Source: CAYMUC01 sp964393535
Lineage (GTDB): Bacteria; Actinomycetota; Acidimicrobiia; Acidimicrobiales; Ilumatobacteraceae
Length of the DNA: 23,012 bases
Direction: 5' to 3'
Assembly: GCA_964393535.1 (NCBI GenBank)
Contig: CAYMUC010000042.1
Location: 1 to 23,012, forward strand
The notes beneath the pieces were generated by a model. It had not been told where the DNA came from, did no database searches, and was given only the letters and a program-made list of their open reading frames with translations. The first letter of the stretch is position 1; each line of letters begins with the position of its first letter. A program made the position numbers and the translations under genes. Of this stretch, positions 7,372 through 13,941 are shown one piece after another.

Positions 7372-7965
7372 GTGAGTCCCTCATCGGCACAAGTCGGTCC
7401 CCTCATAGGAGTCTTGGCCCTTCAAGGGGCGTTTCGCGCTCACGCTGAGGCCTTCGCATCGCTAGGGGCGCGCGTCCGAGAGGTTCGCGTTCCTGAGGAT
7501 CTGAGTGGATTGGACGCCATCGCGCTTCCAGGTGGTGAGTCCACGACCATGTCTCGCCTGTTGGGGACGTCCATGCTGCGCGAACCGCTCGGCGAGAGGT
7601 TGGCAGACGGCCTCCCGGCGTTCGCCACCTGCGCCGGCCTCATTCTGCTGGCCTCGGAGGTGTTGGACGGCAGAGACGATCAGCATCGCTTCGCGGTGCT
7701 GGAGGTGACGGTGCGGCGCAACGCCTACGGTCGTCAGGTCGACAGTTTCGAGACCGACCTCGAGGTGAAGGGTCTCGATGGTCCGTTCCACGCCGTGTTC
7801 ATCCGTGCGCCTGCCCTGGTGCGTGTCGGCTCGGGCGTCGATGTCCTGGCGAGCCATGAGGGTCAGCCTGTCCTGGTGCGCCAGGGACGCCACATGGCGA
7901 TGAGCTTCCATCCCGAACTGGCCGGCGATCACCGGCTGCACGCAGCGTTTTTGCAGGAGGTATGA
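7372..7965 (+). CDS. pdxT: Pyridoxal 5'-phosphate synthase, glutaminase subunit PdxT
   Basis: The 197-residue class I glutamine amidotransferase hydrolyses glutamine and channels ammonia to PdxS in the dodecamer-of-dimers complex. IGVLALQGAFRAH opens the domain, LPGGESTTM is the oxyanion-side loop, ATCAGLILLA carries the nucleophile C87, and FHPEL carries the His/Glu of the triad (H180, E182). I prefer GTG 7372, which has AGGTGG at 7361-7366 five bases before it. GTG 7363 would add three residues but has no ribosome binding site. The gene sits directly after pdxS and ends one base before yebC, so pdxS-pdxT-yebC probably form one unit. Confidence 0.95.
   Translation: MSPSSAQVGPLIGVLALQGAFRAHAEAFASLGARVREVRVPEDLSGLDAIALPGGESTTMSRLLGTSMLREPLGERLADGLPAFATCAGLILLASEVLDGRDDQHRFAVLEVTVRRNAYGRQVDSFETDLEVKGLDGPFHAVFIRAPALVRVGSGVDVLASHEGQPVLVRQGRHMAMSFHPELAGDHRLHAAFLQEV
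7955..7960 (+). promoter_or_regulatory. Ribosome binding site (AGGAGG) of yebC
   Basis: A perfect AGGAGG inside the last codons of pdxT lies six bases before ATG 7967 and fixes the yebC start. It shows that internal genes of operons here do use Shine-Dalgarno initiation. Confidence 0.75.
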
Positions 7966-7966
7966 C

Positions 7967-8716
7967 ATGTCCGGCCATTCCAAATGGGCGACGATCAAGC
8001 ACAAGAAGGGGGCCGCCGACAAGGCGAGAGGCAAGTTGTTCGCAAAGCTGGCGCGCCAGATCGAGGTGGCAGCCCGCGAGGGCGGGGGCAGTACCGACGC
8101 CAATGCCACCCTGCGCACCATGGTGCTGAAGGCCAAAGCGGCACAGATGACCAACGACGCCATCGACCGTGCCATCAAGCGGGGCACCGGTGACCATGGC
8201 GGTGCCAACTACGAGGCCATCACCTACGAGGGTTATGCCCCTGGCGGCGTGGCGCTCCTGATCGACGTGCTCACCGACAACCGCAACCGCACGGGAGCCG
8301 AGGTGCGCAGCATCTTTTCCAAGTTGGGTGGCTCCATGGCCGAACCGGGTGCGGTGAGTTGGCAGTTCTCCCGGCGCGGTGTGGTCATGGTGGATGGCTC
8401 GGCCGGGGAGGACGAGGTGCTCTTGGTGGCCCTCGACGCCGGCGCCGAGGACGTGTCTGGCGAGGACGGCGCATGGCGAGTCCTGTGCGCCTCGTCGTCG
8501 CTGTACGAGGTGAAGGGCGCGCTCGAGAGCGCCGGTCTCTCGGTCGCCTCTGCCGAGAGCACCATGGTGCCCTCCACCACGATCGCCATCACCGACGTGG
8601 ACGAGGCCCGCAAGGTCCTGCGGATCATGGACGCCTTGGAGGACAACGATGACGTTCAAGACGTGTACGCGAATTTCGACATCGCCGAGTCGATCATGGC
8701 CGACGTCGAGACCTGA
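7967..8716 (+). CDS. yebC: YebC/PmpR family DNA-binding / translation-associated protein
   Basis: The 249-residue protein has the unmistakable family start MSGHSKWATIKHKKGAADKARGKLF and the later AIKRGTG, YEGYAPGGVALLIDVLTDNRNRT and VRSIFSKLGGSM segments. Members have been described as transcriptional regulators, and some are linked to relief of ribosome stalling; which role applies here cannot be read from sequence. The three-domain length is standard. In mycobacteria yebC also lies after the pdx genes and before ruvC, so the context is conserved. The start is fixed by AGGAGG at 7955-7960, one base after the pdxT stop. Confidence 0.95.
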   Translation: MSGHSKWATIKHKKGAADKARGKLFAKLARQIEVAAREGGGSTDANATLRTMVLKAKAAQMTNDAIDRAIKRGTGDHGGANYEAITYEGYAPGGVALLIDVLTDNRNRTGAEVRSIFSKLGGSMAEPGAVSWQFSRRGVVMVDGSAGEDEVLLVALDAGAEDVSGEDGAWRVLCASSSLYEVKGALESAGLSVASAESTMVPSTTIAITDVDEARKVLRIMDALEDNDDVQDVYANFDIAESIMADVET

Positions 8717-8743
8717 GCGTCGCAAGGTCCAGTGTGGCTAGGT

Positions 8744-8755
8744 TGGGCGCGCCCA
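8744..8755. promoter_or_regulatory. 12-base perfect palindrome between yebC and the peroxiredoxin gene
   Basis: TGGGCGCGCCCA reads identically on both strands. It overlaps a TAGGTT hexamer at 8739-8744 and lies 25 bases before the peroxiredoxin start. It could be an operator or the stem of a short hairpin at the end of the pdx-yebC unit; no T-run follows. Function is unknown, and chance in GC-rich DNA is possible. Confidence 0.3.
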
Positions 8756-8765
8756 CCCCTCGGCG

Positions 8766-8778
8766 TGTCAGACTGACA
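8766..8778. promoter_or_regulatory. 13-base palindrome immediately before the peroxiredoxin start; possible operator
   Basis: TGTCAG-A-CTGACA is a perfect six-base inverted repeat around one central base, ending two bases before GTG 8781. It contains CAGACT at 8769-8774, which sits where the -10 element of a leaderless promoter would be (six bases before the start). A repressor bound here would block that promoter. The regulator is unknown. Confidence 0.35.
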
Positions 8779-8780
8779 GC

Positions 8781-9233
8781 GTGAGCGTCAAGGTCGGCGA
8801 TACCGCCCCCGCCTTCTCCCTCCCCGGAACGGGAGGGCGTGAGTACTCCTTGGGCGAGTACGCGGGGCAGGTGGTGGTGTTGGTGTTCTACCCCGGTGAC
8901 GACACCCCGGTGTGCACCAAGCAGTTGAACAGTTACAACGACGATCTCGCACAGTTCGAGGGCCTGGGTGCCCAAGTGCTGGCCATTTCGGCCCAAGACG
9001 TGGACAGCCACGAGCGCTTCGCCGCCAAGCACGGGTTCGGTTTCCCACTTCTGGCCGATACCGACAAGACCGTGGCGGGTGCCTACGGGACACTGGGTCC
9101 GCTCGGCTTTCCCCGTCGCAGCACGTTCGTGATCGACGCCAAGGGTGTCATCCGCTATGCGCATCGAGCCATTGCGGGACTGACCTTCCGGCCCGTCGGT
9201 GAACTCGTGGACGCCATTCGGGCTGCCTCCTGA
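8781..9233 (+). CDS. Thioredoxin-fold peroxiredoxin (BCP/AhpE-like, apparently 1-Cys)
   Basis: The 150-residue AhpC/TSA family protein is predicted to reduce hydrogen peroxide and organic hydroperoxides in the cytoplasm. The opening VGDTAPAFSLPGTGG, the active-site FYPGDDTPVCTKQLN with peroxidatic C45 and the supporting Thr three residues before it, and the FPRRSTFVIDAKGVI segment with its conserved arginine are all visible. C45 is the only cysteine; the position five residues later, where many BCP proteins carry the resolving cysteine, is N50. Recycling would thus need an external thiol. GTG 8781 is the only sensible start. It follows a 64-base gap holding two palindromes. Confidence 0.9.
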   Translation: MSVKVGDTAPAFSLPGTGGREYSLGEYAGQVVVLVFYPGDDTPVCTKQLNSYNDDLAQFEGLGAQVLAISAQDVDSHERFAAKHGFGFPLLADTDKTVAGAYGTLGPLGFPRRSTFVIDAKGVIRYAHRAIAGLTFRPVGELVDAIRAAS

Positions 9234-9274
9234 CGGCTCTGCAGTCGGTCCGCCTGCTGCTCTCACCCGCCCGC

Positions 9275-9280
9275 TAGAGT
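9275..9280 (+). promoter_or_regulatory. Putative -10 element (TAGAGT) of ruvCAB
   Basis: TAGAGT ends seven bases before GTG 9288, and no Shine-Dalgarno sequence intervenes. I looked for a LexA-type SOS box in the 54-base gap and saw none resembling the actinobacterial GAAC-N4-GTTC consensus. Confidence 0.5.
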
Positions 9281-9287
9281 CGTACGC

Positions 9288-9806
9288 GTGTTCGTGCGCG
9301 TGCTGGGTATCGACCCCGGTCTCACTCGTTGCGGCTATGCCGTTGTCGATGCCGCCTCGGCGTCGACGGTCACTGCACGTGCACTGGGCGTTCTGCGTAC
9401 CCCTGCCACCGACCCCCTGCCCCGGCGCCTGGCCGATCTCCGACGCGAGCTCGCAGCGCTCATCGAGGAACACGCCCCACACGTCGTGGCAGTCGAGCAC
9501 GTGTTCTTCCAGGTGAACGTTCGTACGGCGATGAGCGTCGGGCAGGCCAGTGGGCTGGCGTTGGCCGAGGCCGCTGCCGCTGGATGTGAGGTCCAGCAGT
9601 ACACGCCCAGCCAGGTGAAACTCGCCGTGGTGGGGGTGGGGAACGCCACCAAGCAACAGGTGCAACACATGGTGAAGGCTCGCCTTGGTCTGGCCTCCAC
9701 ACCGCGTCCGGCCGACGCCGCCGATGCCGCTGCACTGGCGCTGTGCCATGTGGCCATGGCACCTTTGCGTCGCTCGGTGGCTCTGGCCAGGGCAGGTGGA
9801 CGATGA
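9288..9806 (+). CDS. ruvC: Crossover junction endodeoxyribonuclease RuvC
   Basis: The 172-residue RNase H-fold resolvase cuts Holliday junctions brought to it by RuvAB. The four acidic active-site residues are seen at D9 (LGIDPGLTRCGY), E70 (VAVEHVFF), D143 and D146 (RPADAADAAALA), with the normal spacing. YTPSQVKLAVVGVGNATKQQVQHMV is the expected helix region. GTG 9288 is the first of three in-frame GTGs (9288, 9294, 9300) and fits the TAGAGT hexamer best; the others would shorten the N-terminus by two or four residues. The stop overlaps the ruvA start (ATGA). Confidence 0.96.
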   Translation: MFVRVLGIDPGLTRCGYAVVDAASASTVTARALGVLRTPATDPLPRRLADLRRELAALIEEHAPHVVAVEHVFFQVNVRTAMSVGQASGLALAEAAAAGCEVQQYTPSQVKLAVVGVGNATKQQVQHMVKARLGLASTPRPADAADAAALALCHVAMAPLRRSVALARAGGR

Positions 9807-10405
9807 TCGCTCGCTTGCGGGGAACGGTGTTGGAGCGTCACATGGCGGGAGCGTCTTCCCTCGTGGTGGTGGACGTGGGCGCAGTGGGGTACGAGGTGGT
9901 GGTGCCGCCACGACTGTTCGCTGAACTGGAGCCAGGTGCAGCCGCTGATCTGCACGTTCATCACCATTTTCGCGAGGACGACCAGACGCTGTACGGGTTC
10001 GCTCACCGCGACGAGCGGATCACGTTCCGGGTGCTCCTGAGCGCTCACGGTGTGGGGCCGGCATTGGCTCTGGCGATCGTGGCGACCCACCGTCCCGCCG
10101 CCCTGGCGGACATCGTCGCCACCGGCGATCTCGCATCGCTCACCATGGTGCCGGGGGTCGGCAAGAAGACTGCTGAACGCCTCTTGATCGAGTTGCGCAG
10201 TCGGCTGTCGTTGCCGGTGCTGGACACCGGTGGCGTCGTCGATGGTTCGGCGTCGGTCATCGTGGAGGTCCGAGAGGCACTGTCGGGGCTGGGCTACAGC
10301 CCTGATGAAGTCCGAGAGGCCTTGTCGGGGCTTGCCACCGAGGGCGTCGACGCCGCCACCTTGCTTCGCCAGGCGCTGGGGATGTTGGGAGCACGTCGTG
10401 CGTGA
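9803..10405 (+). CDS. ruvA: Holliday junction branch migration protein RuvA
   Basis: The 200-residue junction-binding subunit opens with an OB-fold domain (MIARLRGTVLERH ... VGYEVVVP, with the ending FREDDQTLYGF), followed by helix-hairpin-helix DNA binding (LLSAHGVGPALALAIV, LTMVPGVGKKTAERLLIELR) and the C-terminal RuvB-contact domain from about residue 155. In that last domain the eight residues VREALSGL occur twice (156-163 and 170-177). The start overlaps the ruvC stop by four bases, and ruvB begins eight bases before its end, so ruvCAB is one coupled operon. Confidence 0.96.
   Translation: MIARLRGTVLERHMAGASSLVVVDVGAVGYEVVVPPRLFAELEPGAAADLHVHHHFREDDQTLYGFAHRDERITFRVLLSAHGVGPALALAIVATHRPAALADIVATGDLASLTMVPGVGKKTAERLLIELRSRLSLPVLDTGGVVDGSASVIVEVREALSGLGYSPDEVREALSGLATEGVDAATLLRQALGMLGARRA
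10268..10334 (+). repeat. Imperfect direct repeat inside ruvA domain III
   Basis: Two 25-base copies (10268-10292 and 10310-10334) differ at three positions by eye and are 42 bases apart, exactly 14 codons. Each encodes VREALSGL. It may reflect a small internal duplication of a helix or convergence of two similar helices in the UBA-like domain. Confidence 0.6.
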
Positions 10406-11435
10406 GGAGTTCCTCGAGCCCACCGAACTCGACGACAACGAGCATCGCGACGATGCAGGACTGCGGCCCCGGCACCTCGAAGAGTTCATCGGGCAACGTG
10501 AGCTCAAAGAACATCTCAGCATCGTGCTCGAGGCGGCCCGACGCCGCGGGCACCCCGTGGACCACTTGCTCTTTGCGGGTCCTCCCGGTCTGGGCAAGAC
10601 CACGCTGGCCAGCATCATCGCCGCCGAGATGGAGGTCCACCTGCACATCACGTCGGGTCCGGCGCTCGAGCGGGCGGGTGACCTGGCCGCCATCCTCACC
10701 AAGTTGGAGGAAGGCGATGTGCTGTTCATCGACGAGATCCACCGTCTGTCGCGCAGTGTCGAGGAGATCCTCTATCCGGCCATGGAGGACTTCCAGTTGG
10801 ACATCGTGGTGGGCAAGGGCCCGGCCGCGTCCAGCATTCGGCTCACGCTGCCCCGCTTCACGCTGGTGGGTGCCACCACGCGCACAGGCATGATCACCGG
10901 CCCACTCCGAGACCGTTTTGGCATGGTGGCCAGGCTCGACTTCTACGACGACGACGAACTGCAGCACATCGTGGTTCGTGCTGCCGGGATCCTGGGAATC
11001 GGAGTCGACGACGAAGGTGCTCATGAGATCGCTCGACGCAGCAGAGGGACACCCCGTATCGCCAACCGCCTGCTGCGACGGGTGCGTGACTATGCCGAGG
11101 TCAGGGCATCAGGCCGTATCGACGTCGCCACGGCGCGAGCAGGCCTGGCCCTGTTCGGGGTCGACGACCGAGGGCTCGACAAAGTCGATCGGTCCATTCT
11201 GAGCGCCGTGTGCCGACAGTTCGGCGGGGGGCCGGTGGGGTTGTCCACCTTGGCGATCAGCGTCGGTGAACAACCCGAGACGGTGGAGGACGTGTACGAG
11301 CCGTTCCTCATCCGACAGGGACTGCTCACACGAACCCCGCGCGGTCGTGTGGCGCAACCACTGGCGTGGTCCCATCTCGGCCTCGCCATGCCTGGAGACA
11401 CCGCGTCTCCCACGTTGTTCGGGGACGACTCATAG
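10398..11435 (+). CDS. ruvB: Holliday junction branch migration ATPase RuvB
   Basis: The 345-residue AAA+ motor drives branch migration with RuvA. The N-terminal LRPRHLEEFIGQRELKEHL is the usual lead-in. Walker A is GPPGLGKTT (61-69), Walker B is LFIDEIHRL (D112, E113), sensor 1 is LVGATTRTG, and the arginine finger lies in GPLRDRFGMVARLDFY. The winged-helix DNA-binding end includes FGGGPVGLSTLAISVGE and QGLLTRTPRGR. GTG 10398 is chosen since the homology starts within a few residues; it overlaps ruvA by eight bases. The stop codon TAG is part of the putative queA -10 element. Confidence 0.97.
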   Translation: MREEFLEPTELDDNEHRDDAGLRPRHLEEFIGQRELKEHLSIVLEAARRRGHPVDHLLFAGPPGLGKTTLASIIAAEMEVHLHITSGPALERAGDLAAILTKLEEGDVLFIDEIHRLSRSVEEILYPAMEDFQLDIVVGKGPAASSIRLTLPRFTLVGATTRTGMITGPLRDRFGMVARLDFYDDDELQHIVVRAAGILGIGVDDEGAHEIARRSRGTPRIANRLLRRVRDYAEVRASGRIDVATARAGLALFGVDDRGLDKVDRSILSAVCRQFGGGPVGLSTLAISVGEQPETVEDVYEPFLIRQGLLTRTPRGRVAQPLAWSHLGLAMPGDTASPTLFGDDS

Positions 11436-11438
11436 CCT
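11433..11438 (+). promoter_or_regulatory. Putative -10 element (TAGCCT) of queA
   Basis: TAGCCT begins with the ruvB stop codon and ends eight bases before GTG 11447. It would start a queA-tgt-yajC-secDF transcript without a leader. No Shine-Dalgarno sequence is seen in the 11-base gap. Confidence 0.45.
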
Positions 11439-11446
11439 CTGGGACT

Positions 11447-12457
11447 GTGGAACTCGACGACTTCGACTACGACCTGCCGTCTCAGGCCATCGCCCTAGAA
11501 CCCATCGAACCCCGCGACGCGGCCCGACTGTTGGTGGATCGAGGCGACGAGCCTGCAGGTCATCGCCAGGTTCGCGACCTGCCCGATCTGCTGGAACCCG
11601 GCGACCTTCTCGTGGTGAACGATTCCCGGGTCATTCCGGCCCGGTTGCGGCTCCAGCGACGTAGTGGTGGCTCCGTCGAGGTGCTCCTGGTGGAGCCTCT
11701 CGACGGCGAACGTCGACACTGGGAGGCCCTGGTTCGTCCCGGAGGAAAGCTGCGAAGCGGTGAACCTCTGCTCGCTGATGACGGTTCGGAGGTCGTGGAG
11801 ATGCGCGGGCGACGCCCGGGGGGTGACTCCTTCGAGGTGGCCTTCGTCTCCGATGAGGACCCACTGGCGGTGCTCGAGCGCATCGGCGAGATGCCGTTGC
11901 CGCCGTATCTCGGGCGTCCGCAGATCGCTCCCGAGCGCTACCAGACGGTGTACGCCCGGAATCCCGGCTCGGCTGCGGCGCCCACTGCCGGTCTGCACCT
12001 CACCGAGCAGGTGTTCGAGAGACTGGCCGAGCGGGGGGTTGAGGTGGCCCGAGTGGAACTGGTCGTGGGGCTCGACACCTTCAGACCTCTCGACGACGGG
12101 GACCCCTTGGAGCATCGCATCCACAGCGAGTCCTATGCCGTGGACGCCGAGGTGCTGGAGCGATGCCGGGCTGCCAAGCGAGTCGTGGCGGTGGGCACCA
12201 CATCGGTGAGAGCGCTCGAGTCCGCTGCCGGTGGGCGCCTTGCCGGTCGCACGTCGCTGTACATCCATCGGGGCTACGAGTGGAAGATCGTCGATCTCAT
12301 GATGACCAACTTCCATCTCCCGCGCACCACGTTGTTGGTGATGATCGACGCCTTCGTTGGGCCGAGGTGGAAGACGCTGTACCAGCAGGCACTCGATGAC
12401 GGGTACCGGTTCTTGTCCTTCGGAGATGCGATGCTGCTGGACCGATGCATCCGGTGA
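11447..12457 (+). CDS. queA: S-adenosylmethionine:tRNA ribosyltransferase-isomerase QueA
   Basis: The 336-residue enzyme transfers the ribosyl part of S-adenosylmethionine to 7-aminomethyl-7-deazaguanine in tRNA, forming epoxyqueuosine. FDYDLPSQAIALEPIEPRDAARLL, LLVVNDSRVIPARL, YARNPGSAAAPTAGLHLTEQ and MTNFHLPRTTLLVMIDAFVG are clear family blocks. The usual HVGxGTF block reads VVGLDTF (206-212), so a normally conserved His and Gly are Val and Asp here. GTG 11447 matches the family start and lies 8 bases after TAGCCT. The gene overlaps tgt by 13 bases (or 4, with the later tgt start). tgt inserts the 7-deazaguanine base that QueA later modifies. Confidence 0.94.
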   Translation: MELDDFDYDLPSQAIALEPIEPRDAARLLVDRGDEPAGHRQVRDLPDLLEPGDLLVVNDSRVIPARLRLQRRSGGSVEVLLVEPLDGERRHWEALVRPGGKLRSGEPLLADDGSEVVEMRGRRPGGDSFEVAFVSDEDPLAVLERIGEMPLPPYLGRPQIAPERYQTVYARNPGSAAAPTAGLHLTEQVFERLAERGVEVARVELVVGLDTFRPLDDGDPLEHRIHSESYAVDAEVLERCRAAKRVVAVGTTSVRALESAAGGRLAGRTSLYIHRGYEWKIVDLMMTNFHLPRTTLLVMIDAFVGPRWKTLYQQALDDGYRFLSFGDAMLLDRCIR

Positions 12458-13542
12458 CGTTCCGACTCGAGGCCACCGAGGGCGCAGCGCGCGCCGGGGT
12501 CGCCACCACCGCTCGGGGCAGTTACCGCACCCCGTGCTTCATGCCGGTGGGCACTCGGGGTGCCATCAAGTACCTCAGTGCCGGCGATTACGAGCAGTTG
12601 GGTGCTCAGATCGTGCTGGGCAACACGTATCACCTCATGCTTCGTCCCGGCGCCGAGGTCATCGCGGGCTTCGGGGGTCTGGGGGCCTTCGCCGGTTGGG
12701 GCGGGCTCACCCTCACCGACTCAGGTGGGTTTCAGGTGTTCTCGCTGGGGCCCAAGGTCGACGACGACGGGGTCAGTTTCCGCAGCACCTACGACGGATC
12801 CACACATCGCTTCACCCCCGAGTCGGCCGTTCGCACGCAGGAGTTGTTGGGGGCCGACATCCAGATGGTGCTCGATGTGTGCCCCCCACTGCCGTCCCCT
12901 CCCGAGGTGGTGCGCCTGGCACTGGAGCGAACCGCGGCGTGGGCCGCTCGTGCTCGAACGGCGCACCACCGCCCTGACCAGGCCCTGTTCGGCATCGTGC
13001 AGGGTGGCATCGACCAAGCCATGCGAGCGGAAAGTGCACGGCGCACCGTCGAGTTGGACTTCGACGGGTACGGCATCGGTGGCCTCTCGGTGGGGGAGAC
13101 CCGTGGCGAGATGCTGCCTGCACTTGCAGCAGCCATCGAACATCTCCCAGTCGACCGTCCCCGCTATCTCATGGGCGTCGGCGATCCGGCCTCGTTGGTG
13201 GAGGCGGTGGCTCTCGGCGTCGACCAGTTCGACTGTGTCATGCAGACCCGTCTGGGACGCCACGGCACGGCGTTGACCTCAGAGGGCAAACTGCATCTGA
13301 AGAATGCTCGGCACGTCACGAGTGACGAGCCGATCGATGCGCAGTGTTCGTGCGACGTGTGCTCCCGGCACTCGAGGGGCTACCTGCGGCACCTGCTCCA
13401 GGTGAACGAACCCACCGTTGCGCGTCTGCTCACATGGCACAACGTGGCATGGACGCTGAACCTCATGGACCGACTGCGCGAAGCCATCGCGGCTGGGACC
13501 TTTGGTGACATACGCCGTGAGATCCTGGACGTGTGGGGCTAA
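12445..13542 (+). CDS. tgt: tRNA-guanine transglycosylase Tgt
   Basis: The 365-residue TIM-barrel enzyme swaps guanine 34 for a 7-deazaguanine in tRNAs with GUN anticodons. The catalytic D92 is in LTDSGGFQVFSL, the nucleophile D263 in QFDCVMQTRLGRHGTAL, substrate-pocket FGIVQGGID and IGGLSVGE are present, and the zinc site is C301-X-C303-X2-C306 with H332 (TWHNVAW). The usual DEC of the base pocket reads DVC (144-146), and the PTR after the nucleophile reads QTR. ATG 12445 overlaps queA by 13 bases; GTG 12454 would give a tighter GTGA overlap and a protein three residues shorter, and is equally credible. Confidence 0.94.
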   Translation: MHPVTFRLEATEGAARAGVATTARGSYRTPCFMPVGTRGAIKYLSAGDYEQLGAQIVLGNTYHLMLRPGAEVIAGFGGLGAFAGWGGLTLTDSGGFQVFSLGPKVDDDGVSFRSTYDGSTHRFTPESAVRTQELLGADIQMVLDVCPPLPSPPEVVRLALERTAAWAARARTAHHRPDQALFGIVQGGIDQAMRAESARRTVELDFDGYGIGGLSVGETRGEMLPALAAAIEHLPVDRPRYLMGVGDPASLVEAVALGVDQFDCVMQTRLGRHGTALTSEGKLHLKNARHVTSDEPIDAQCSCDVCSRHSRGYLRHLLQVNEPTVARLLTWHNVAWTLNLMDRLREAIAAGTFGDIRREILDVWG

Positions 13543-13573
13543 CGTCTCGGTTCGACCTGTTCCCTACGTACCT

Positions 13574-13577
13574 GGAG
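13574..13577 (+). promoter_or_regulatory. Ribosome binding site (GGAG) deciding the yajC start
   Basis: GGAG six bases before GTG 13584 favours that start over the in-frame GTG at 13533, which overlaps the end of tgt and would add 17 residues before the expected N-terminus. Confidence 0.45.
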
Positions 13578-13583
13578 CCTCCC

Positions 13584-13934
13584 GTGAACCTGGCAGTCGT
13601 GATCGCTCAAGAGTCCGACAGTGGCGGTGGTGGCGGAGCGTTCCAGTTGGTGTTCTTCGCCCTCATCTTCGTGGCGATGTACTTCCTGCTCATCCGTCCC
13701 CAACGGCGTCGTATGCGCGAGGCGCAGGCACTTCAGTCCAGTATCGGTGAGGGTGACGAGGTGCTGTTGTCCTCGGGCATGTACGGGTTCGTGGTGGCCA
13801 TCGAAGGCGATGTGATGTGGTTGGACATAGCCGAGGGTGTCGAGGTCCGCGTCTCGCGTAGCGCCGTGGCGCGCCGCATCGCAGGTCCCGCCCAGACTTC
13901 TGAAGCCCCTGCACCCGAACAACCCTCGGAGTGA
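13584..13934 (+). CDS. yajC: Sec translocon accessory protein YajC
   Basis: The 116-residue small membrane protein associates with SecD-SecF. A single helix spans about residues 15-34 (AFQLVFFALIFVAMYFLLIR), followed directly by the family hallmark RPQRRRMREAQALQSSIGEGDEVLLSSG and a short beta-rich domain ending in a Pro/Glu-rich tail. The N-terminal SGGGGG before the helix is a local feature. GTG 13584 is supported by GGAG at 13574-13577. It lies between tgt and secD, the arrangement known from many bacteria, and secD follows eight bases after its stop. Confidence 0.92.
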   Translation: MNLAVVIAQESDSGGGGGAFQLVFFALIFVAMYFLLIRPQRRRMREAQALQSSIGEGDEVLLSSGMYGFVVAIEGDVMWLDIAEGVEVRVSRSAVARRIAGPAQTSEAPAPEQPSE

Positions 13935-13941
13935 TCCGACG

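Noticed and set aside
9234..9287. LexA/SOS box before ruvC
   Set aside because: No GAAC-N4-GTTC-like palindrome is visible in the gap, although SOS control of ruv genes is known elsewhere.
8694..9911. Minus-strand open frame of about 405 codons over the peroxiredoxin and ruvC
   Set aside because: It is a shadow of two real genes on the + strand, with no recognisable domain and no start signal.
11436..11446. preQ1 riboswitch upstream of queA
   Set aside because: The gap is only 11 bases and the gene seems leaderless, leaving no space for an aptamer.
13533..13583. Upstream GTG start for yajC overlapping the end of tgt
   Set aside because: It adds 17 residues not typical of the family; GTG 13584 has GGAG at suitable spacing.
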